Shown here: in pieces, positions 46,601 through 59,698 of the stretch
Layout of the letters: each line of letters begins with the position of its first letter
Numbering within the stretch: position 1 is the stretch's first letter
From: Proales similis
Lineage: Eukaryota; Rotifera; Eurotatoria; Ploima; Proalidae
DNA: 64,000 bases
Assembly: GCA_019059635.1 (NCBI GenBank)
Contig: JAGVRJ010000004.1
Span: forward strand, 1,674,001-1,738,000
Reading direction: 5' to 3'
Notes under the pieces: generated by a model
What the model was told of the DNA's origin: nothing
Databases searched by the model: none
What the model saw: the letters and a program-made list of their open reading frames with translations, nothing else
Translations under genes and position numbers: made by a program

Positions 46601-47375
46601 CTTGTTTCTGAGCATGTTTGGTGTGAAGATTACTTGGTTCGAAACTTCTTTTTGAAAAACATGGAAACAAACCAGACCAGGACAGTAACCCAATTTCATT
46701 TTCTTACTTGGCCCGAGAATGGAGTACCCCAAAACATAAAATCAGCGCTAGACTTCAGAAGGTAGATGAAGTTTTTAATTTTGCAATTTAACCTAATTGA
46801 ATAAGGTTGATTTGTTTCGCTAAAATTTAACGGAATGCGGGTTTCTTAAATCTTCTACTTGAAATCGAACAGCTTTTGTGATTTTGTAATTTAGCTCGAA
46901 AAGTCTTCATTATTAATTGCATAGTCACAAAAGCGTTTCGAATTGAAGTGAACCTAATCTCATTTTACATAATGTAGATAAAACTTTATAAAATTCTATA
47001 TAAATTCTAGATCAAATATTACTTTATATACCCTAACTATAACTTAAATTTTATAGAAAAGTGAACAAAACTTACAAGAAGAAAGCCAGCCCTATGATTG
47101 TGCATTGCAACGATGGAGTTGGGAGAACTGGCACTTTTATCATGATTGACATGATACTCAACAAGATTACCAGAGGAGTCAAAGAGATTGACTTTGCTGC
47201 TACTCTTGAGTATCTAAGAGATCAGAGGCAAGGAATGGTTCGGACAAAGGTAAAAATCAAATTGGTATTTTAAAAAAGCGTTTTAATATTATATTTCTAA
47301 CAGGAACAATTTGAATTCTCATTTGCATTTGTTTCCGAAGAAGTTCAAAACATGCTTAAGGCACTTTCGCCATAA
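40637..47375 (+). CDS. PTPRN: IA-2/PTPRN-type receptor pseudophosphatase
   Basis: Seventeen exons: 40637-40663, 40706-40781, 40831-40881, 40941-41402, 41477-41698, 42176-42235, 42290-42497, 42558-42605, 43344-43426, 44203-44264, 45160-45477, 45535-45749, 45953-46209, 46271-46338, 46397-46761, 47057-47249, 47304-47375; phases close to 928 residues. The family sits in dense-core vesicle membranes and supports neuropeptide and hormone secretion. Visible: a signal peptide ([10 protein letters not shown]); the Cys-rich [18 protein letters not shown]18-like start; an acidic luminal region; the mature ectodomain (exons 7-10); a TM segment ([20 protein letters not shown]); the family hallmark [18 protein letters not shown]; and one PTP domain. 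The catalytic loop reads [12 protein letters not shown] and the WPD loop WPEN, so it should be inactive as a phosphatase, as in known IA-2 proteins. Exons 8-9 are the least certain. Confidence 0.9.
41966..42086 (+). other. possible alternative first exon of the IA-2 gene
   Basis: It lies in intron 5. An ATG opens 40 codons, [20 protein letters not shown] and onward, then GTAAAA follows in phase 1, the phase exon 6 (42176) accepts. It would give a short form with its own signal or anchor segment but without the Cys-rich N-terminal region. It could also be a chance ORF. There is no acceptor in front that would allow internal use without a stop. Confidence 0.45.
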
Positions 47376-48063
47376 TTTTACAAAAGACCATCATCGCCCT
47401 AGACAGCGTATTTAAAAGACTAAGATCTTAGTATTATTCAATCTCCTAGACCTAAGAAACTTTAATCAGATTTTCACTATTGGTGTTTTAGACAGCTCAT
47501 ATTTAATGAATAATTTATTTCCAGAAAAATAAATCAGCATCGGAAATTTTCTCTTCAATTCTACTGCAGAGCCTTATAAATATAAAATAATGGGCAAAAA
47601 ATTGTAGGGGGATTGTGTTGGATCGAGTGAAAAAATTTGAAAAGTAATTCCTTAAAATGATTGTGGGATCCTTATCAAAAGAATTATTAGTCCCCTTTCA
47701 AAACTCTATTACTACTGAGTTCAGACATATTGAATGTCGGGTTATTCTAAAAAATAAGGACGCTCTTGATTAGTTATTCGTATTCCAGGCGAATTCATAA
47801 TTTAGGATGCCGCACCAAAATTACGCGTATGTTCAATGAGTGACGTCTCTTCAAAGTGCTTTTCAGTCTGTATCAATTCACTTAAATTTTGATCTTTCCT
47901 CATTTGGAATATATTGAGATTACTAAACAAAATTCTATGATAGTCGATAGTAGTCGTCCTCGTTTAAATCATAACTCCGAATTTTATTGCCTTACATTAT
48001 TTATTTTTGCTCAAAGTTTAGAAGCGTCGTAACTGGCTTGTAGCGCGGCTGAAACAGAAAATT
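47376..48063. other. intergenic between IA-2 and VAP genes
   Basis: AT-rich, no coding signal on either strand. It contains the 3' region of the IA-2 gene and the VAP promoter. Confidence 0.5.
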
Positions 48064-48949
48064 ATGTCTGATAAGGATACGAGCGGAGCAGTTCTGGTCG
48101 ATTCTTTGGGTGGTCTTCAGCTAGATCCTGCACATGAATTGCGATTCAAAGGCCAATTTGACGACTATGTAACGGTATCACTAGGAATAAAAAATCCCAC
48201 CGAAAAGCGCATTGCTTTCAAAATTAAGACTACAGCACCCAAGCGATACTGCGTTAAACCGAACAGTGGTATTCTAGACTCTAATCAATCTATGAGAGTC
48301 AACGTTATTCTTCAGCCATTTAACTATGACCCCAACGAAAAGAACAAAGACAAATTCATGGTCCAATATTTGTATGTGAATCAAGATGAAATGAACCATG
48401 GTATAAATGACATACTGGCTAAATGGCGGGAAATCCCCGCAAATCGTTTATTGGATATGAAACTGAGGTGCGCGTTCGAATTCAGTGCCGAAGGAGCTGA
48501 ACAAATCAACAAAGCGCCAGCAGCCCAGGTTGCTCAATCGAACTCAGCTGGAAATGCAGCATCCGAATCTGGAAGCTCTTCATTATCCGCAATCAAGCCT
48601 AGAACCGAAACTGAACCAATAACACATTCAAATAATGTCGCAGGGCGTGTAGAAAAAAATGACAATGTGCTAAACGAGCTAAAAATGATGAAGCAAGATA
48701 ATGACCTTCTTCGTAAAGAAATCAGTCGCCTCAAGGTATCTATTTAGAAGTAAATCTGACTGAGTTATCACTTCGATAACATAATTCGATTAGGAAGAGG
48801 AAACAAGACTTCGAAAGCTGGCGTTACAAACTCCGTCACCTAATTCATTGACAGCAAGCGGGGACGTGAACGAGCTCCTCAATAACCGTTTGATTATGAT
48901 CATTAGTGTTCTAATCGCCATTATTCTCTATCTGATTCTTTTCAGATAG
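48064..48949 (+). CDS. VAPB: VAP (VAMP-associated protein), ER tail-anchored MSP protein
   Basis: Two exons, 48064-48735 and 48794-48949, giving 275 residues. VAPs anchor in the ER membrane and recruit FFAT-motif proteins to contact sites for lipid transfer. Visible: the MSP domain (residues about 15-140) with LDPAHELRFKGQF, LGIKNPTEKRIAFKIKTTAP and RYCVKPNSGILDSNQSM, a Ser/Ala-rich linker, a coiled coil (LNELKMMKQDNDLLRKEISR and the start of exon 2), and a C-terminal membrane anchor (LIMIISVLIAIILYLILFR). Length and order match the family. The canonical FFAT-binding basic residues (KTTAPKRYCV) are kept. VAPA versus VAPB is not resolved, since invertebrates usually have one gene. Confidence 0.95.
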
Positions 48950-49752
48950 ACTTGTCAACAATATACTGGTTCTGCAAGATTCTTCAATCCATTCAAGCTC
49001 ATTATTCTTTATTACGGACCCTATTCTAAGCATAAGTTCACTACCCTGAGAGTACAGGCCAAGCCTAGCCCTAACAGTTTGCATTCCTGTAACCCAGTTC
49101 AAAGTCTCGATTAATTTAATGCTAGTCCTTGATTACATGAATGCAAAGGCTTTGAATCATAATAATTCTAAGCCGCACATTCGCTTGACTTGATTCACCA
49201 GTTAGACATTGCTTATTCATATCGAAAAGTTTCACTCTCGTATTTGATTTGAGCACGTGGATATATCCTGACGAATTCGCTTACTTTTTATTTTCGTCTA
49301 AATTATTATTTTTCCCTCCTAAATAAAAAGTTGGTGACATCGTGCCCATTAAGCTTTTCCTTAAACATGTGTCTAATTTGATTCTTCATACTTTTTTTTT
49401 AAATTAGTTTGTTTAATTTTAAGTTAGCAAAATTAAGGGACAAGCTTTAGGTAAGTTCGGTACGCAACCAGAAACACAAGTCTCATTTGAAATTCATCTA
49501 AAGCAAAAATAATAAATTATAATTTAAGCAAATTTCGTGGGTTGGTAAAGAGTAAGATTCTAAGTGCCCAGGATGAGGCGCACAATCAGCTTCCAAGATG
49601 TTATCATTCATAACCGATATGGCTGTGGCGTCCTTCGGTTTGAGTACTGTCATTTTAAGCTGAGCTTATATTTTCCAATTTTAGACATAAAAACCCAACC
49701 TCAGTTTTGAGACCACGAATACAAACAAGGTAATCGGAAATAGAAGATATTC
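48950..49752. other. intergenic between the two MSP-domain genes
   Basis: No coding frame recognised. The ORF at 48911-49102 on the - strand is chance. Confidence 0.5.
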
Positions 49753-50328
49753 ATGATCAACGAAAGCGATTTCTTGGTTAAAAATCTTGGGGACGAATCA
49801 GATCCTCATGGTGGACCCCGAATCCTACCCACTGCTCGAAAAGATAACAGACAGATGAGTGTTTTTTTAGTAGAAAACCCAACCCAAATGAGAATGGCGT
49901 TTAAGATTTCAAGCCATTCGAAGTTTTACACGATCTACCCCGAACACGGTATCATTGAACCACTCAAGAGCAAAAAAGTCAACGGTAAGTAATTAAAAAA
50001 AACCACATGAGTTGTTAAATACAAAAGAATTGATTTAGTGAAAATCAAAAATTCGTCTGAAAAAACTTCCAAACTTGATCGAGTTGTGATAAAATACTCA
50101 TATTTTCATGAGAATGATCCGCATACTGAGCTGGACAAAATCGTTGCGCTCGATGAATATGAGCACCCTAGCATAGCCACCCTTCTAACTTACAATAATT
50201 CTGACTTTCTCTCGCATTTGTTTAGCCTTTTTATAATTATTCCAATGGCAGTTATTATTTATTATGTATTTTATCATATGGACTTGCCCCTGTCCTTGGT
50301 TAAAAAAGCTGGAAGTTCTTTCTTATAA
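49753..50328 (+). CDS. divergent MSP-domain, tail-anchored protein (VAP paralogue)
   Basis: Two exons, 49753-49984 and 50039-50328, giving 173 residues. The middle resembles an MSP domain: VFLVENPTQMRMAFKISSHS and FYTIYPEHGIIEPLKSKKV match the VAP strands IKNPTEKRIAFKIKTT and YCVKPNSGILDSNQSM. A C-terminal hydrophobic segment (LFIIIPMAVIIYYVFYHM) would anchor it in a membrane. The coiled coil and linker of VAP are missing, and the KTTAPKRY stretch that grips FFAT motifs is replaced by SSHSKFY. It lies 0.8 kb downstream of VAP on the same strand, so a tandem duplication followed by fast divergence is likely. The start codon is the first Met of the frame and could be further upstream. Confidence 0.75.
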
Positions 50329-50401
50329 TGGACATGAATTTACAATAAAAAAGTTTGCCTAAATTCGAAATTAAAACTGATACGAGCTCCAAAGATGTAT
50401 T

Positions 50402-51277
50402 TCACTTTTGGGTATAGCCAAGGCTTCTCAACTTTTCACGAGTGAAATGGTCAACTTTCTGTATTGGAAATGGAACGCGAGTATCTTTAATAACTTTTTG
50501 AAGAACCCAAACTGTGGTTTCCCATCCAATTTTATGCCCGATAGATACGTAGATTGGATTAGTTGAGTTAGCTGTTGATCGGTAGCATAGAGCTAGTAAA
50601 TCTGGATTGGGCTCATTGCTTCGAAGTTCAAAATAGTCACCAGCTTTAAGAAGCAACTCGTTAATTTTTTTCTTGTGCTCTTGGTCTTTATTTAAGCCAA
50701 AAACTTGATAAAGCTTTTTGCTAATTCCAATGGTGGGCGTGTCCGTCATCAGGCCTATATGACAAGCAACGCCGAATTTAGCTGGATGGAGTAGTCCATT
50801 TCCATCTACTAAAATGACTTGAGGATATAGATCTGGTTGACTCTGTCTGAGTTTTTCAAGCTTGTCAACAAGAACTGGAGACTCACGATAAGCAAGAAAT
50901 CCAGGTACGTATGGAACGGCCATTTTTATTGGTTTAGAATCGATGTCTTGGTAAACGATTTTCATACTTTCACTTAAATCAAATACTAGCAATCCTGCAC
51001 AAGCCAAATCAAGGCCTTTGACGAAAGAAATGTCGACGGCCGCAACAAATCTTAAAAAATCATTATCTAATGTGCTGTCCTTGGAGATACTCGCGTCATA
51101 CAATTGACGCTTGATTTGCCATAGCTCGGTATCGAAAAGTTTCAACTTTTTGTAATTCTCTTCCTGTTCAACACGCCAATTTTTATTTGCGTTGATTTCA
51201 GGGTTTGAAAATACATCAAAATTTATTCGTCTGTCTTGGCAACCATTTTCAAGTGATTTATCGTTTTTGGCTGCCAT
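50402..51277 (-). CDS. ENDOV: endonuclease V
   Basis: One uninterrupted exon, 291 residues, unlike its intron-rich neighbours. In animals this enzyme cuts RNA next to inosine, in the cytosol or nucleolus. Visible: RFVAAVDISF with the first catalytic Asp (near residue 90), the PYVPGFLAYRESP block that grips the base, VDGNGLLHPAKFGVACHIGL with a catalytic Asp and the characteristic Gly-rich loop, PTIGISKKL, and SIGHKIG near the C-terminus. Length fits the animal family. It is convergent with the MSP paralogue, with 73 bp between stop codons. Confidence 0.95.
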   Translation of the reverse strand: MAAKNDKSLENGCQDRRINFDVFSNPEINANKNWRVEQEENYKKLKLFDTELWQIKRQLYDASISKDSTLDNDFLRFVAAVDISFVKGLDLACAGLLVFDLSESMKIVYQDIDSKPIKMAVPYVPGFLAYRESPVLVDKLEKLRQSQPDLYPQVILVDGNGLLHPAKFGVACHIGLMTDTPTIGISKKLYQVFGLNKDQEHKKKINELLLKAGDYFELRSNEPNPDLLALCYRSTANSTNPIYVSIGHKIGWETTVWVLQKVIKDTRVPFPIQKVDHFTREKLRSLGYTQK

Positions 51278-51690
51278 GTTGAAACTTTAACGCTTTTTTG
51301 TGATCAAAATCAGATATTTCAGACAACACAACTAAACTAATTTATTCCTCCAATGGTTACCGACCAACCGCTGTTTCGATGCAAAACTTTATTTCATTTC
51401 GACTTAACGATTGCTCAATACAGGCATATTAAAAGCCGCTTAATATAGAATAGTATCGAAATTGAAATGCGACGCGAAGTGCCCAAAAATTGATTGAATA
51501 CCAAACTCAGAGATAGAAGAGGCTTGTAGGCAGTATGCAAAATGATTTAATCGATAGGGTGATAAAGAATACGAGTTTTCGAATGCAACCTCAATTGAAT
51601 GCAACCGACCAAAAATCTCGACAATTGTACGACATCAGTAGTTCGATATCAACAACAATTCAATCAGCAACACATTATGAGAAGTTCCAC

Positions 51691-53805
51691 TCAAGGCATC
51701 TGATCGATTTTCACATCCAATGTCCGACCTTCAAAACGCGACCCGTTGAAAAGTTCTGAATAGAATTTTTTTAAATGCCGTTTTCAGAAAAGCTTAACAA
51801 GTTTTCATTAGTGAAATTGCTTACCAACTGCTTTCGATGCCTGTTCAGGTGTACTAAATCGCACCAAACCAAATCCTCTCGACTTTCCTTCTTTCATTCT
51901 GATATCGGCATGTTCGACATTACCGGCTTGGCGAAATTTTTCTTTGAGTCTTCTATCGTCCCAAGAAAAAGGAATCTTATTTAACCAGTTTGATAGTTAA
52001 TCTTTCCGAGCATAACAATGACCAAGTTGATTACATTTTTCACAAAAACCTTGCATATATTGCTTGGATTTAAACTTGAGCCACCGTTTGAAGTATAACT
52101 TGAATAGCCTGATGCAGTTGGACCTCCGTTAACTGCAAGTGTTAATTAAAACTGAATTAGCAAAACCGATATTCAAAACATAAACTTTGTCAATAGAATT
52201 TGTCATGGTAAAGAACACCGCTGAGGTCTCAGCATTCAAAGCCTTTACCACCAAAATTGATTTTGCCCGGATGTATAACTAATTTAGAGAAAGATGACTC
52301 ATAAACTAGTAAAGTTTTCGGGTCTCAAGAGAATCGAACTTGCGTACGCTCGATCGATTTAACAGCAAACAAATTTAATTCAACCACTCTAACCGACCGC
52401 CATTCGATCGCATAAATGTATCAGATGGTTAAAGGCAATAAAACAAATATAAGACAATTCAACTATGCTGATCTTACTTGGAGGACTGAAAGCAGTAGAC
52501 TGATTATTTGAGCCACTTGACTTAGAAGCCAAATTCGCTGATAAGTTGTTAAGTGCCGCAAGTGACAACGAGTTGGGAAGAGGAGACGCATTCGGGCTAG
52601 TCGACGAGTTCAAAAGGGAATTAATGCCCGTACCAATAGACTTAAGGCCTGATGGCAATTTTGTCTGTGCTGTGGATTCCAAGCTTCGTTCTTCCTCTTC
52701 TCTAGTCGGTTTGTGGTCAAAACGAACTGTCATGGTTCGATCCATCAATTGCTGCTGATTGAACATCGAGACTGCATTCAGTGCTTCATAAGAACTTTCG
52801 TATTCAATTAAAGCGATTCCTCGGGAGCGACCATCACGTTCACGAAACAATGAGGCATTTACAACGTGCCCAGCGAGCTTAAATACTTCTTTTAGCTTGC
52901 TTTCATCAACTTTGTAATCAAGGCTGGCAACAAAAATGCGATTAGTTACAGGACCCTCGACATTCAACTTAGCAGCCAGTTGGTTTAATTGGCTTTGATT
53001 TAAAGAGGATGTTGAACCTGAATTGATTCCTCCCGTCCCTCCATTAGAACCAAGTAAAGGAGCTAGGAGGGACAATAGCTGATTTGTACTGGTTGAACTT
53101 TTACCACCATTCGGTAAAGCTGAAGGTGAAAATGAGCTGTTAGAAGATGATGGATGTGGCGGAGGATATAATCTCGCCGCCGAGGAGAGTGTCTGAGACT
53201 GATCGGCCATCTCTTTGGCTTGTCGAGTTTTAAATCCATCCGAATCCATTCGTACCGACATCCGGCGACCACCCATTTCGTAGTGATGCATGATTTGCAC
53301 TGCTCTTTCAGCATCTTGGGGAGATCGCAATTCGACAGACGCGACTCCCATTGAACGACCATCCTTTTCAAACACTTCGCAATATAGGACATCTCCAACT
53401 TTTTCTCGAAAAAGATCTTTCAAGTCCGTCCAGCGAATATCATACGGAATATTGCTGACGTAAACGGTTCGTTCCCATTTGTATTTTAGATCGGATCTTG
53501 GAGGATACCGATCATCACGTCTTCTCATGGGTGAACGAGCTCGTTGAGGAAACGAGCCTGCTGCGCTATAATTCTGCCGTCTCCTGGCTTCCGGTGATCT
53601 TGATCTGCTCTTGGGTCTAAATCTTTTTACGTCTCGCTCAGGTCCATCCGGTGATAAACTAATGAGAACTTTAGACTAAACATACATCAATCGTTAAATT
53701 CAATTTTTACCATCTTCTCATCACGCTAGGAGGCGATGCATGGTGATAACCACTGAATTCGTCAACAACTAAATAACCCTCGTCTTCCCTCGACATAGTT
53801 TCCAT
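51691..53805 (-). CDS. HNRNPM: hnRNP M-like RNA-binding protein with three RRMs
   Basis: Five exons on the - strand: 53805-53711, 53658-52478, 52132-52035, 51975-51825, 51755-51691; phases close to 529 residues. A nuclear RNA-binding protein, related to hnRNP M/MYEF2 and Drosophila Rumpelstiltskin. Visible: an Arg/Ser-rich N-terminus (RSRSRSPEARRR), RRM1 (RTVYVSNIPYDIRWTDLKDL), a Ser/Pro/Gly-rich linker, RRM2 (NRIFVASLDYKVDESKLKEV), a second Ser/Asn-rich linker, and RRM3 (VFVKNIPFSWDDRRLKEKF, GKSRGFGLVRF) near the end. The start chosen is METMSRED. The frame is open upstream to another Met at 53985, so the N-terminus is not certain. Intron 3 holds a tRNA-like sequence. Confidence 0.9.
52319..52402 (-). 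tRNA. degenerate tRNA-Ser-like sequence in an intron
   Basis: On the - strand, GGTTAGAGTGGTTGAA resembles the D-arm and A box of tRNA-Ser. ATTTG and TAAAT can pair around a loop holding GCT, and AGTTCGATTCT resembles a B box. A GC-rich block between them fits a long variable arm. Acceptor and T stems pair poorly, so it is a pseudogene or a SINE head rather than a working tRNA. Confidence 0.35.
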
Positions 53806-54834
53806 CTGATTGAAAGTCGCCAATTGCAGTCTGCTACTAAAATGGCCTCTGCTCTCCTTTCCGTGCCCTCTACCGATGTCTCCATGTACAAAACACAAAA
53901 GGCACATAAAATGGGCATGTAGTCTGTTTTTTAGTCTTTGAAACAATTCTCTATTTAACAAGTGAGGAAGAATAACATTAGCCATGTTAAGATTCTCTCA
54001 ATTATTATTCTCTTTGGAACAGAGGGCTTAAATTAAAAATAATTTAACGGAATCCTATTCAACCGACTTAGTATAAAAAACTTAATTTTATCTTTTAAAT
54101 GAATATGTCTTAATTTTCCGATTGATTTTAATAGAATTGGTTGGAATCAAGCTCGCTAAACGTTAGAATATGCTTTAATTTATTTTTAATTTGTAAATTT
54201 ATCTTTAAGCAAAGTAATTAGTTAGTTATGAAAAAGACTCTTCACGGGACATGACTTATGAAGTTTTGAGCGGAAAATAAGACAAGGCTTTAACTTTTCC
54301 GTAGTACTACGCCGACTGAACATGAGCTGCCTTGACTCGAACCAAGCAGCCGAAATGAAAGCAAAATTTTGATTCGTCTCAAACTTGAACGCACGCTTGC
54401 CTCATATACAGCGCGTTCCTTGCAAGCTATAAGCGTTCAATATTATGATAGCAAACGCCGCCACTCGCCCTATACCAGTGTACGCGGTACACATTGAAGC
54501 TATGATTTTAGATTTGCAACCACACTCAGCTTTTAGCCAGCTAACTTTGATGCATATAGAGTTGTTTTCGGTTATATTCTCTACCATTCGTATGCTCGTA
54601 TAAAAAGAGTCATTTGTGCTTGATGATATTTATGAAACGCTTGTGCTTGCTTTGGGGTTTAGCATTTGAGGCTATCTTACATTCTAAGATTTCCAAGGTC
54701 TTGTTTAAGTTAGCTTTTATTTAAGTTGGATGCAGGAAATTTTGTATTTGTGAATTTTTTCCATGATCAAATCAACTGATCATTATTATATTATTAATCG
54801 CACGCGTTGTTGCTGTTAGACTCCTTGATTGAAT
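53806..54834. other. intergenic between hnRNP M-like and ATP synthase genes
   Basis: About 1 kb separating two divergently read genes. No other coding unit recognised. The region 54300-54600 is less AT-rich but has no clear frame. Confidence 0.5.
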
Positions 54835-57077
<2,243 letters not shown>

Positions 57078-57416
57078 ATTCATGATTTAGTTTAATTCAG
57101 TTCGATTCTGTCAACCAGCCCATAACAAACCTGATACGTTAAAAAAATACCGAAAGAAAACACCTCCCAAATCACTTAAATCATTTCTTCTATGCCTACC
57201 TTTGTCTTGGAACATGTTGAGTGTACCAGAGTCTAAGTTATTAGTCTAAAACCATAGCTATTTAATATTTTGGCCAATATTTCTATTCAATTAAAGAAGA
57301 CTAGAAAGCTCGCCATGTCCTCGTTTGTTTCGTGTCTACGAATTCGCATATCTTACACCCATTTTTACCAATCAGAAATGGTTATTTAATTTATTGATAA
57401 GTAATTTAATTAGGGT
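57078..57416. other. intergenic, convergent 3' ends
   Basis: Between the ATP synthase stop and the stop of the - strand gene. ATTAAA near 57292 may serve the ATP synthase transcript. Nothing else seen. Confidence 0.5.
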
Positions 57417-58283
57417 TTAGCTCAGCCTCGAGTCTTTTTTAAGCTTAGCTATAACTCGATCCCAGTAAGCACTTTGAACCGATCGGTCGAGACGAATATT
57501 TCTAGTAAAAGCATCATACTTGTTAGGATAAGGACTTCTGGGAAGGATAAGCGAGGGATCATATTTGGGCTCTTGCTTCTTAACTGAATCGCCCATTTGA
57601 ATTCCGGTCTCCAAATTCCCGAGTTTGAAATCACTCTCAGAATCATGCACTTAATAAGAGAAAAATGATTATGACTTTCCTACAAATAAGTGTGTATTAA
57701 TCAGTACTTTCAGAAAGGCTAGGTTTATGATCGATTTTCTTTTGAACCTTAAACTCAAGCATTCCGATATTGGGCTCAAGCTTAGAAAAGATTTTAGAGT
57801 TTAAATTTTCCTTAATTTCAAATTAAATTTACTTACTCCCCTAAAATCATGAGCTTTAGGGTCTTTGAATTTTTCTTGGAAGTTCCTATATCCCATGAGT
57901 TTGGAAATTCGAATCCGGTCAGTGTATGGAGAAAGAATTCTGAAATTAGTCAAAAATGTTTTCGAATTCGAGTAAGATGAGTCGGGATTGATATTTTTTC
58001 CTCTATCATCTAGTGTACTATTTATGATCGTTGATGGCTTATTATATCGCCAGAGTTTATTCGAAACTCGACTGTTTCTCTTAGATAGAGTTGGATGGTA
58101 AAGGCGTAAAGAAAAATCGATTGGACGAATATCCCATATCGTGCACGAGTTTTTATCTCTTTTAGTTGTAAAATCTACATCACTTCTAGCTTTTTTTAGT
58201 CGACAGCTCCCTTCAAACGAATATTTTTCATTAAATGTATTTCTGTTAACCGTATAGTCACTTTGATATTGAAAAGTTTTCAT
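57417..58283 (-). CDS. unrecognised basic protein, 250 residues
   Basis: Three exons on the - strand, 58283-57837, 57780-57708, 57649-57417; phases close. I do not recognise a family. The protein is Arg/Lys/Ser-rich and mostly without hydrophobic segments. Short aromatic-proline motifs are spread through it (TIWDIRPIDFSLRLYHPTLS, LSPYTDRIRISKLMGYRNF), and the end is PYPNKYDAFTRNIRLDRSVQ. Repeated short motifs with Pro, Tyr and Arg are seen in microtubule-associated ciliary and sperm proteins, but this is only a resemblance in style. The reading frame, the three consistent introns and the clean start support it as a real gene. Confidence 0.7.
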
Positions 58284-58792
58284 AATCTATAAAAATAAAA
58301 AGATTGAGTTCAAATTTATGACTGCAAATAGAAAAGCTTAAAAGGTGAGCTGATGTCTCAAAATAATTCCCTAATAATTCTAAACATTGCATCAAAAGCT
58401 GAAGCAGCGTTTAAAGCAACCTGAATGCTCAGAAAATGCAAATTGAAAGCTGACACAAGTGAGTTTCGCAAAAGCTATGAAACCTTTCAATCACACCAAA
58501 TGAGAATTTTTGTTTATTGTTTTCAAGTTCTAACTTTTTCTGCCAGTTAAAAACCAAAATCAATCAAAAGTTTTCCCAAAAAAGGTGGGCCCACGAATCA
58601 AATTTTTAACTGGCGGTGTTAATTGCCAAACAATGCGTAAAATAGTCTGCTGCTGGAGGTGAAATTATTTCCTACTTGAAAAATAGTTTTTGTTTGACTA
58701 ATTCATAAAAGAGGAAGCAGGAGAACTTTTTGAAAGGGCTCGGTTAGTGCCTGTTGCCAAGGTACTGAGATCAAATACACTCTCGAGTTCCA
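58284..58792. other. intergenic, nothing recognised
   Basis: 509 bp between two - strand genes. It must contain the promoter of the gene at 57417-58283. Confidence 0.5.
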
Positions 58793-59698
58793 TCAGAAAT
58801 CCGCATATCTTTGATCCGGTGGCTCTAGCACATAAACCAGTTGTTCTTGATTCGGTTCATACGGATTCCTTGATTTGGAGTAAAGGCTTTCATCATCATC
58901 TTCTTCAAAGTGATGATGTATTACAACTTTTCTTTTCGGCTTCCGAAGTGTATTTGAACTTATTACGGTACTTCGTCCATCTATAAAGTTTATGATCAAG
59001 GAAGAATTGAATTCCAGCTTTAAAATTTCTCATTTACCTGAAGGTTCTGGTGTTGTAATCCTTAAGCGGTCCAAAGAATCATCAAGATTCGACAATTGCG
59101 ATTCGTTGTCAAAAGGTAATAAAGATAAAGCTTGACTTTCTCTGGGGTTTCGGTTTATTTTCTGTTTTATGCGGGCCACTCCTGCTAAATTTATCTAGAT
59201 TGGAAAAGTTCGAGTAACTATTTGGTCTCAAATATCAAATTTAATTACTTTTCGGAGTGTTTTACGTTCATCTATCTTCGAACTGCTTTCCTCTTCCGAA
59301 TCTTCCAGTTCGAATGCAGTGTGTTTGACCGCGAAATTCCTTTTTGGATGCATCACTTGGCGAATGTTTTCTTTTACGATCACATCATTTACTGGCAGTC
59401 TTTTCATAAAAGTCTGACGCGCTAAACAGTATTCAACTATCAGTTAATTGTCATGATGAACTTTTGCTTAATACATACTGGTTTGGTTTTGATTTTTATT
59501 AGTTGAAGTATCTTTGACATAGTGTCGATCAATGATTTTGCGATAGTTCGGATCGTCTCTGTTGGTTAGCTTTTCAATGGCTAATTTTCGCACATCGTAT
59601 TTGTGTCGATTAAATTTTCTGCCTTCTTTTATGGCAGCTATTTCAAGTCGATTGCAAACTTGGCAGAGGCCAGTTTCTTTATCAATCAGGTGAGGCAT
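58793..59698 (-). CDS. unrecognised charged protein, 250 residues
   Basis: Four exons on the - strand, 59698-59479, 59436-59249, 59194-59038, 58980-58793; phases close, with a first intron of only 42 nt. I do not recognise a family. The N-terminus has a single CQVC pair (residues 12-15), then a basic region (KFNRHKYDVRKLAIEKL), an RQTFMKRLPVNDVIVKENIR block, a Glu/Asp/Ser-rich segment (ELEDSEEESSSK), and near the end HHHFEEDDDE. No membrane or signal segment. Same length and strand as the neighbour at 57417-58283, but no sequence likeness is visible between them. Confidence 0.7.

Noticed and set aside
51535-51759. 74-codon + strand ORF
   Set aside because: It lies antisense to the last exon of the hnRNP M-like gene (51691-51755) and its 3' region, and shows no family likeness.
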